36,449 bases of DNA from NCBI GenBank assembly GCA_049999725.1, contig JBNGIS010008159.1:1-36449 (forward strand), written 5' to 3'. Of the stretch, positions 28,711 through 36,449 are shown in pieces (within the stretch, counting starts at the first letter, position 1; every line of letters begins with the position of its first letter). The position numbers and the translations under genes are program-made. Below the pieces are notes generated by a model. The model was given only the letters and a program-made list of their open reading frames with translations, did not search any database and had not been told where the DNA came from. The DNA is from Haplomitrium mnioides (taxonomy: Eukaryota; Marchantiophyta; Haplomitriopsida; Calobryales).

Positions 28711-31382
28711 TGTTTCAACAATGAGAGAGACATAAGAGGAGAAACCCTCTCCATGTTGTGAATAGGGATTAGAGTGGACTTACTTTTAAGCAATATTTGT
28801 AGTATAGTGTAATCAAGTTGATTGACAATGTCTTTATATCAAAAGCTGGAGGGAAATAAGAGAGATACTAGTAATCATTATTCTTGTTGGCAGCAGGCAT
28901 GAAGCACGAATCGTACACAGTGACAATAGGAGTTAAGAGATTTGAGTTATCAAATGATTTTATTCTCATGTCTAGAGAACGAGAGAAAGTTCAAGAACAA
29001 AGACACTTAAGATCCGTGCGTTGGCTAGAGAAATGATTGGTTATAGAGTTTACCTAGTCAATCTACGACATGTACTAACCTTTCATGGGAACTGTAGGAT
29101 GTAAACATCATTTTTGGACATATACGCATGAGTTGGGAGGTGTCCAATGTATCTAATCGAGTTTCAAGTAAGTGTGATTGATTGGATCGGATGATCAAAC
29201 CTAGGTAATCCATAGTTTAAGAAGAGGACTGGCCTATGGACACAACTAGAGGTCAAGCTTATCGGGTTCTACATGTGACAATATCAGATTGTACTAATGG
29301 GTCTAATCCGATTGAAGCTTCTATAAATAGAAATACACTTGATCGGGTTTGGTTCTGTTTCAAGGGGATGTTAGAGGCATGACTGGTCGAACCCAATGTT
29401 CCAACTTCCTCATTGAAGACAACGTTAGGCGGGGGTAGTGGACTATATACAAGGAGGACTTGTTGATTACATGCTAGACTAGTGGTTAAAGGACTAGGCC
29501 GATAAGGAACAACTACAAATGTGAGGCATCGTGGGTTTCAACAACATCAAATGACTACTCCTACAAGATCAAAGGAATATTCTACAAATAATCTATAAAT
29601 CCTTTGGTTATAGCTATATCTGATAGAGAAAAGAGCGTTTTGACTTTGGATGAGATGACATGGAGTCCGATATAAGGAATCACGGAAGGGTCGATGCTTT
29701 AAGATTTTTAAAAAACATTCATTTACCTGCCACAACTTTTTAGGATAGTTCTATGAGTTGAGAAGTATACTAACTATGGAATTATATTTCATCAATTAGG
29801 AGGGAGTCTTGATTGCATCACACAGATGAGACAACCAATGATTGACGTGTATAAGGGATATGATGTATTACAGATCAAATTGAGAATTAAACTGAATCAA
29901 ACTGAGATATGACAACATACATAGACCTATCTATGCATTTAGACTATATAAGGCATGAAAAACTATGGAGGCAGATAATTACTATTTATACATGATCAAA
30001 ACTAGTTAGCCAATTGTTGAGTGGAATTACACCAAAGCTACCAGCCGGTTTCTTGAGCAGACAATCTGTATTCCTAACTCCTTTATGTCTAGAAGTGACT
30101 AGGACTCTGATCCTTATATATGGTTCAACTTATGTTGGAATAGCCATAGAAAGCAAAAGTAACGAGGATAAGAGAAGAAGAAACAACAATCTATCACAAG
30201 AAAGGTGGAATCTTATTTATGTTATAATCCATTCTTTTCTTCCTTTGGATTACTAACACATGAAGTTTAAACGATTGCATTAAGCAACACTACAATTAAG
30301 AGGTAGACTCCTCTTTCTTGGTAGATAGTCTCCTTTTCTTATCCTCTTTTAAATACATACAATAAATAGATCTAATAGGGAATACAAAACATGAACACTC
30401 TAATAGCAAAACAACATATTCATATACAAAAGGATATCTATTACCGAGTTAGACTCTTAACATAACTATGCATTACAAAACAACGCCAAACTACCCAAGA
30501 GCATTGTTATGACTAACGATCATTTGCTTGAGTCTCTTTGCAATGCTTTGGAACAGTTTCTTGATTTCGCTTCTCCTCTTCACTTGATCTTCTCTTCAGA
30601 GTTTTGGCCTTCTCATTCTTTCTTCATAATTCTTCTAGTAGACAAACTTTGCAACTCATCCTTTTTATATTTTGTTGAAATCTTGTTTTCATTTGTATCA
30701 AATCGCCTAAAAAATAACATTGCAGTCTTTTGTTTCATTTCCTTAGTATCACTTGGTCTTCACTTGTTGAAATGATATCGATCATTTGCAACACCTCATC
30801 TGATATTTTTTTTCTCTTTGTTTAGATCAAGTCACTAATATCTCCACAAGCATCTTCATCATCTTTCTTTCTTCACTCACTTCTCAAACGACATAACCAA
30901 GACATAGTAAAAGAACTTCCAACGTTTGAAAAGGGAATAACTCTGGAGGATTTCAAAAACTAGTAAAATACAAAAAACTATAGTGCAGTACTAGGAAGGA
31001 TAAGGAGAGTTTAGGGAGAGAACAGAGACAAATAACGGTAGAAGAAAGCGAATAAAGAGCAAACTTTGGATCTTTCTTATCTTTTATACACGATACTTTA
31101 ACATAACAAAACATGAACAAAAACATGAACTTAACTTTATATAACATAAAGACCATTCACTTTTAAAAGTACATACATTTTTCCATAGCTTCTTTGATCT
31201 ATGTCTTCTCTATGTCACTTGAGAGTTTTGATGACTTGCCTTCTGCTGATATGATTATTTCATAATCTGCCTAGTATAATGATTGATCATATTCTAAATT
31301 TACTACATATAGATTCTAATACTTGAAATTCTACTAATTGAAAATGTTATTAGTTTGCTAGTATTGTTGCATTTGTATCGAT
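28711..31382. other. Unassigned insertion, possible LTR start at 28711
   Basis: About 2.7 kb with no recognisable coding region. It begins TGTTTCAACAATGAG exactly where the element C RT breaks off, as an LTR would. Since element F lies to the right on the minus strand, this could be the 3' LTR and 3' region of F. A pyrimidine-rich stretch at about 30306-30350 could be its polypurine tract on the minus strand, but the inner LTR end was not found. Open frames at 30014-30256 and 30509-30775 have no domain. Confidence 0.35.
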
Positions 31383-32009
31383 GTCGCCTTTGAGAGTCAT
31401 TTTCAAGTTGATGTTGAGTCGATGCAAGTTATTATGGGCTCCAATCCTTGTATTTGAACACTCTATAATCATGTTTTGAGCTCCATCTTTTGTTGTAACA
31501 GATATTTTGGTTTAAGCTATGAGCGTTTATTGCAAACAAAAGAAGGTAGCAATACTAGTGGGTCAGAAATAGAATTGAGAGATTTATGAAAGTCGCCTTT
31601 GAGAGTCATTTTCAAGTTGATGTTGAGTCGATGCAAGTTATTATGGGCTCCAATCATTGTATTTGAACACTCTATAATCCTGTTTTGAACTCCATCTTTT
31701 GTTGTAACAAATATTTCGGTTTAAGCTATGAGCGTTTATTGCAAACAAAAGAAGGTAGCAATACTAGTGGATCAGAAATAGAACTGAGAGATTTATGAAA
31801 GTCGCCTTTGAGAGTCATTTTCAAGTTGATGTTGAGTCGATGCAAGTTATTATGAGCTCCAATCCTTGTATTTGAACACTTTATAATCATGTTTTGAACT
31901 CCATCTTTTGTTGTAACTGATATTTTGGTTTAAGCTATGAGCGTTTATTGCAAACAAAAGAAGGTAGCAATACTAGTGGGTCAGAAATAGAATTGAGAGA
32001 TTTATGAAA
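31383..32009. repeat. Three tandem copies of a 209-bp unit
   Basis: The copies start at 31383, 31592 and 31801 with GTCGCCTTTGAGAGTCATTT, each exactly 209 bp and without indels. Only about five to seven substitutions separate any two by eye. The units hold no open frame of note. They lie just downstream, in the minus sense, of the element F integrase end (32094). Confidence 0.93.
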
Positions 32010-32093
32010 GTACAAGAAAGACAAACAGTAGAGAAAACAAATGACAAGAATGTGAATGGAAAATAGAAACACATGGAATATGGACCGATAAAT

Positions 32094-33467
32094 TGAATAA
32101 CTCAGACGTAGTACAATTTGACACGATTCGCATTGATTGGTGCAGCAAAGGTAGTGCCATCAAGAGTTCCTAGAGAAAGATATCCATATGCATGAACATG
32201 TGTTTTTCTATATGGTCATGACTAGTAGGTTGTGAATTTTGTAGCAAAATGAAGAAATCTCACATTGAAAACGAGAACTAAGTCATTGACTTGGAATGAT
32301 CTGCCATTAATATTTTAATCATGTATGCGCTTCATCTAAAGTTGGTGTGAAAATCTCAAGGTAGATGCATTGACTTTGTCTTATGTGAGTTGTTCTAAGG
32401 TTGATAGTCTATGTTGTAGTGATTCATGAGAACTGAGTTTGTTTGCTATCTCCACATGCAAGGATGGAACTTGGATTTCAATTGGAGGCAATTCTTCCTG
32501 ACCATGAATGAGATGAAAGTGTGTGTATCCAATTGATGCTTTGGTCATTGATATATAAGCCTAAAGCACAGCAGGTAGATGTTCATCCCAATTGGATCGA
32601 TGAGTAGAAACCGTCTTAATAAGAATGGATTTAAGGACTTTGTTTGTAGATTATCCTTGTTTGTTGGCTTGTAGATGATAAGAAGTGGATGTCTTATGTG
32701 AGATAAAGTAAAGGGTTGTAAAAGCACTAATCACATTGTTAAGAAAGTACGTACCCTTATCACTAACTAGTTTAAGTGTTGAGCCGAATCTGGTAAAGAT
32801 GTACTTGTAGAGAAAAGAAGCCACCGAATTGGCATTGTCAATAGGGAGGGCAATAGCTTCGGCCCATTTGGTAACATAATCTGCTACAACTAATATATAT
32901 TGATTTCAGTAGCTTTGTGACGGAGGAGAGACTGGACCAATGAAATCTAGACCTCATTTTTTGAAAGTAGATATTGGGATGATGGGAGTTAGAGGCATTT
33001 CCTTGTGTTTTATTGGACTACCTATTCTCTGGTAGGCATCGTACGTTTTAGTAGATCGATGAGAGAATGCAATAGAATCGACCACCAAAATCCAAAACAA
33101 AGTACTTTGAGGCAATTGATTTTCTAGTGAAATGGCTACCCAAGCATATGTATGGCATTCGTGGAGGACTTGAGAAGTTTGAGGAGGTATAAGGTAACAA
33201 TGGAGGTTACCATCTTTGTCAACGTGGTAGAGTAGATCAAAGACAATAGTGTAAGGACCATTGGTTCGTATGAAGGATCATATCTAGTTGGGCTAAACAA
33301 CAGAGAAGATAGTTCCACTGGTAAAGAAATACACTAATCGGCTATACCACGAATGAGTTGATAGTTGTACTAATAGGTGTTCATTGGTAGTGTCAAGAGG
33401 TAGTATTGAGACAATTGATGCAACCCATAAATTTCAAAAGCTATCGTCCAAGGAATTTGGATCAAGG
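32094..33467 (-). pseudogene. Element F integrase and upstream linker
   Basis: The minus-strand reading gives VDKDGNLHCYLIPPQTSQVL, HECHTYAWVA (HHCC worn, second His lost), YDAYQRIGSPIKHKEMPLTP, GLDFIGPVSPPSQSY (first Asp, 32945-32947), KWAEAIALPIDNANSVASFL, VSDKGTYF (second Asp, 32759-32761), then ANKQG-stop-STNK, where the catalytic Glu codon is a TAA (32653-32655). The C-terminal domain ends GTLDGTTFAAPINANRVKLY at about 32100. It is non-chromovirus Ty3/gypsy, closer to D than to A or B. It is cut on the right by a D-type LTR start. Confidence 0.8.
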
Positions 33468-33900
33468 TGTTGGCCAAGATTTTTCATAATTTTTTGATTT
33501 TTTGTGTTTTACTTGGCTTAGTACAACAATTTGTGCCTATGATTGATCAACCTGGTGCTCAAGGGTGGAAAAAAAGGTCAAGTTAGCGTAAGGAGTTGTC
33601 AAGAGTCTGAAGAAAGCAGGTCGGGTTAGACCTATTGGAGGGTCAGTCCAGTTCGACACATGGAATTAAAATCATTCGGAGGATATCTATGCCATTTGGA
33701 GGAGAGGGCTTCGGCTTGGACCATACTACAAGGATGGGACGGTGCCATAGTTGATCAACATTCTCATCACTATGGAGGTTCGGAAGTGTGCTCTACTCAC
33801 CATGTCCGAGAAGAGGTTTTTGATTTTTAGCCCTATATTATTTTATATTATTATATGGGGACTCTACTTCCCCTATCCGACAGTCTGTGTATAAACCCTA
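33468..33900 (+). repeat. D-type LTR fragment inserted in F
   Basis: It starts TGTTGGCCAAG directly after the element F coding sequence. The first ~160 bp follow element D 17327-17490 (TTTTTGTGTTT, CTTGG, a GTCAAGAGTCTGAAGAAAG block against GAGAGTCCAAGAAAG). Beyond about 33640 no similarity to D is evident. TGTGTATAAACCC at 33883-33895 could be a TATA box. It is probably a related LTR family in plus orientation. Confidence 0.5.
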
Positions 33901-34090
33901 CACCTATTGTTTAATCTAGTTTAATTTAATTTATTTTTACATTTAAATATTATTATATTATTTTTATGCTATTTATAATTTTCTTATTATATTATATTAT
34001 TCTATTACATTATATTAGTTGTATATTATTTATTCTTTTTTATACCATTTATTATTTATTATTATTTTTGCTTGACCTTATTCTTCTAGG
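33901..34090. other. AT-rich low-complexity tract
   Basis: Almost only A and T, with repeated TTATATTA and TTATTATT phrases. It could act as a matrix-attachment or bent-DNA region, but this is only compositional. Confidence 0.7.
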
Positions 34091-34094
34091 AGTA

Positions 34095-34650
34095 TTATAT
34101 TATTATTTTAGGTTTACTATTTATGTATTGTTCTAACATTTGATCAATTTGATCATGAGTATGGCCAACCATGAGAGATCCCACCTTGATTTTTTGAAAA
34201 ACATTCTTGGCAATATGGAGACTAAGATATCCAAACATGATAGAATTCTTATTCTCTTGTGTCGTGTTGTCCAGCTGAAGATACAAAGTTGGGGGCAGCA
34301 AGCTTTCAAAGTCACATAATATTTTGTTGAGAACAATAACTGTCAAATTGGAATCGCTTCTCAAGTTTCCGTACGTTAAGAAGACCCTCAAAGAGAGAGC
34401 ATGATTGAATATTAAGGCATCAACAACATGCACACCCACCAAACAATCCTTATCAATATTTTTTGGTGGTGATGGCCAGTGTGGAATAGCAGTTTTCTTC
34501 TAATCCATTCCGTCAATGACAATTCCCAAGTACTTTTGACCATCGGTATAACATTTTCTTCGATGGTTTGCAAGTTTTGATCTTTCTTTCATTTGTTGGT
34601 CACAATGAAGAAACAATTGGCAATTATATTTGACTGCATCAATCCAAAAC
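34095..34650 (-). pseudogene. DUF7869-like protein fragment
   Basis: A single minus-strand frame runs from about 34650 to 34095 with one TAG at 34500-34502, where the family usually has Gln after IDGMD. Motifs: YLGIVIDGMD, KTAIPHWPSPP, SDSNLTVIVLNKIL, LPPTLYLQLDNTTQENKNSI, FGYLSLHIAKNVFQKIKVGS and MVGHTHDQIDQMLEQ. From memory, LQLDN, ENKN and VGHTHxxID are the hallmarks of proteins labelled DUF7869, found in plants, oomycetes and animals, with spaced acidic and His residues that suggest a nuclease-like fold. The function is not known to me. It is not part of the Ty3/gypsy elements and may belong to another kind of mobile element or a host gene. Confidence 0.62.
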
Positions 34651-34817
34651 AAGAAGGACATAAAACTAGTTCAGTAAAACATAGGTGGATACTTGTAACT
34701 TCAAAACACAACCTTAGGTGTAAATAATATCGAAGGCATCTTAAACAAATGTTTGAATTTATTGAAACGAAACACTTTGTAGAAGATAAGAAAGAAATCT
34801 TAAGCAATTTGAAAAAA
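34651..34817. other. Spacer between DUF7869 fragment and array
   Basis: The minus strand shows TTTTGGATTGATGCAG just before the recognisable frame, which could be a 3' splice site. No further exon was identified before the array. Confidence 0.3.
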
Positions 34818-35198
34818 GGACTCTAAATTCCTTGTGCGTAAGGACTCAGAAGCTCATGTGCGCTTGGACTTTGAAGTCCATGCGCGCATGGACTATGAAG
34901 TCCTCTCGCGTCTTGACTCTGAAGTCCTTGCGCGCATGGACTTCAAGCTCCATGCGCGCATGGACTTTGAAGTCCACACGCCAAAGACTTTGAAGTTCAT
35001 GCGAGCATGGACTCTGATGTCCAGGTGCGTATGGACTTCAGAGTCCATGTGTGCATAGACTTCAAAGTCTTCGGCGCGTGGAATTCAAAGTCCATGCGTG
35101 CATGTACTTCAAAGTCCAAGCGCGCAGGAACTTTAGTGAACGTGCCCCCTTGGACTTCAGTATCCATGCGCATATGGACTTCTCTGTTCAATGCATGT
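34818..35198. repeat. 24-bp self-complementary array, 16 units
   Basis: Sixteen units (24 bp, three of them 23 bp) start at 34818, 34842, 34866, 34890, 34914, 34938, 34962, 34986, 35009, 35033, 35057, 35080, 35104, 35128, 35152 and 35176. The unit is GGACTTNNAAGTCC followed by ATGCGCGCAT. Both halves are palindromic, so the unit nearly equals its own reverse complement. Read in the same frame, the plus strand gives HARMDFEV octapeptides and the minus strand gives HARMDFEV/HARMDFEF. Frames are open on both strands (for example 34834-35058 plus and 35191-34997 minus). Confidence 0.93.
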
Positions 35199-35284
35199 TT
35201 GTTTTTTTTAAGTTCTTGCTTTTCTACATATCAGGTCATTATTTTCACTAATGCTAAATTCTGTTCTTTCTTTATTTTCAGTTC

Positions 35285-35908
35285 ACTTAGTATTTCGCGG
35301 ATTTCGTCGATTTGTACAATGATGCAAAATGGATCGAGAGAGATTTTATCAAGTTTGCGATTCAAATAAAAATTCTAAAGCCCAAGCATGGCATCAACAT
35401 TCAACAGCTTGTGCCGTATTCGACTACGGCAACATTCTCGACTCACGGTACAAGGACTTCTTCACAAAAGAAGAGAAAGGAGCCGGAATCAAGTGAGGCT
35501 TAGAAGAAAAAAAAATCGATACTGAAGAAAAAGAAACCTGCACCAGCACATGTCGTTGAGGAGGAGCTAGCCCCTTCCGAATCTACAGCAAAGTCAACTT
35601 CATCGGTGCCCTCCTCTCCAATAGCAAGCAGCTCGGGGCAGGACTTGGAGCAGGACCTAGTGCCACTTCAAGCTCCAATGTCTAGAGCAAAGAGGAAATC
35701 CCACAAGGGGTTGCGCACATTTCAAGAAAGAGAGCAGGTAGATCCTCAGACAGCTTCTGAGGAGGATAAAAACAAGATTAGGGAGTCTGCAATCCAGCGC
35801 TCTAGAGTCCGTGAGGAGACCATAACAATCAGGCTGGAAAACGTTAATTTGCCAAAGCCTGGAATGTACAACTGGGGTCCATTCCAAATTCAACAACCGC
35901 TACTTTGA
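35285..35908 (+). CDS. Coding-like exon, unknown protein
   Basis: An open frame from about 35288 to the TGA at 35906-35908, broken only by one TAG at 35501-35503. It follows a pyrimidine-rich tract ending TTTATTTTCAG (35271-35281), a good 3' splice site, so it may be a last exon. The protein starts YFADFVDLYNDAKWIERDF, then has a Lys-rich segment (KKRKEPESSEA, KKKKSILKKKKPAP), a Ser/Pro/Glu-rich segment, a basic segment (SRAKRKSHKGLRTFQERE) and ends YNWGPFQIQQPLL. It looks like a nuclear, partly disordered protein tail. I do not recognise the family. A worn copy of the 3' end is at 2600-2625. Confidence 0.5.
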
Positions 35909-36449
35909 ACTAGAAACAAGCTATTCAGAACAAGAACTTTTTTTTTGGGAAAAATTCTGATTTTTCATATCAAAAAACATAAAAAACGAGGTTAATTTTT
36001 AAAAACAAAAAATACATGAGTTTTTTGGGTTTGTTTTTGGTCCTTTCAGCAACCATAATAGAGCGAATCTCAATTTCGTTATGCAAAATCAATCAATATT
36101 ACTAGTTTTTACAAAAACATTTGAAAACTCGAATTTGTTTAAAATCGAAAAAATTACGGTAAGTTTTCATCAAAAAATTACATTTATCATTGATTACAAT
36201 TCTAAGCCCAAAAGTTTAAATACACGTTCAAAGAAACTATTTTGAAATATGTTTGATTGCACAAACTTGAGGCGCACGTACACATGATGGTCTTTCAAAC
36301 TTTTTTGTTGGAAAAATATTACAAAACACAAAGAAAAAGCCTAATGGGAGTAGAAGTCAAGGGAATGAGTTTGCAATGGTAAACAAAAAAACAAACAAAA
36401 AGAAAAATTGCATCGATTTAAGAGGTTCAATTAAAACGTCAAGAAGAAA
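35909..36449 (+). repeat. AT-rich tail, copy 2 of the shared unit
   Basis: AT-rich sequence following the exon stop. From 35909 to about 36410 it follows 2626-3075 in order, with matches such as TTATGCAAAAT against CATGCAAAAT, ACACATGATG against AGACATGATG and GAGTTTGCAATGGT against GAGTTACTGGT. In copy 1 the same tail runs into a 24-bp array, so an array may begin just beyond the window. Confidence 0.5.

Noticed and set aside
30014-30775. Two plus-strand frames of 80-88 codons
   Set aside because: No domain, no neighbouring signals, hydrophobic AT-rich translation typical of chance frames.
34818-35198. Array as CRISPR or as a single real repeat protein gene
   Set aside because: No spacers. 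Open frames exist on both strands because of unit symmetry, and 23-bp units shift the frame, so no single protein is favoured.

Overview
This window is retrotransposon-dominated nuclear DNA from a land plant. The evidence is Ty3/gypsy elements with integrase-linked chromodomains, initiator-tRNA-Met primer binding sites (TGGTATTAGAGC-type), 5-bp target duplications and AT-rich spacers. The species cannot be named from the sequence. I found no intact host gene, rRNA, tRNA gene or CRISPR array. Nearly every open frame is a piece of a decayed element, and many stops look like C-to-T or G-to-A changes.

Layout. 1-542: a 154-bp tandem duplication followed by nine 24-bp repeats. 543-2530: no gene. 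2530-3615: a diverged copy of a unit that also occurs at the right end of the window, then a decayed 24-bp array. Element A (minus strand, chromovirus, 3616-13791, two 440-bp LTRs) sits inside that array, which resumes at 13792. Element B (plus strand, another chromovirus, 7403-13117, two 552-bp LTRs, perfect ATATT duplication) sits inside the gag of A. 14739-15750: a reverse transcriptase remnant of a different, non-chromovirus lineage. From 15763 lies element C, a relative of A on the minus strand: a gag start, one LTR (15881-16314), chromodomain and half an integrase. C is split by element D (plus strand, non-chromovirus Ty3/gypsy with very long LTRs, 17327-26966, AAATG duplication) and resumes at 26972 with the rest of integrase, RNase H and RT up to 28710. 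A further insertion appears to start at 28711 (TGT...), probably element F, whose minus-strand integrase lies at 32094-33467 and whose downstream part carries a 3 x 209-bp tandem repeat. A D-type LTR start (33468) interrupts F.

The right end (34095-36449) differs from the rest. It has a minus-strand fragment of a DUF7869-like protein, a 24-bp array whose unit is almost its own reverse complement (so it encodes the same octapeptide on both strands), a plus-strand coding-like exon ending QQPLL-stop, and an AT-rich tail. The last part of this exon plus tail is collinear with 2600-3075 near the left end, so the two ends hold ancient copies of one unit associated with 24-bp arrays. I regard this as the best candidate for something undescribed. 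LTR difference counts were made by eye and are approximate.
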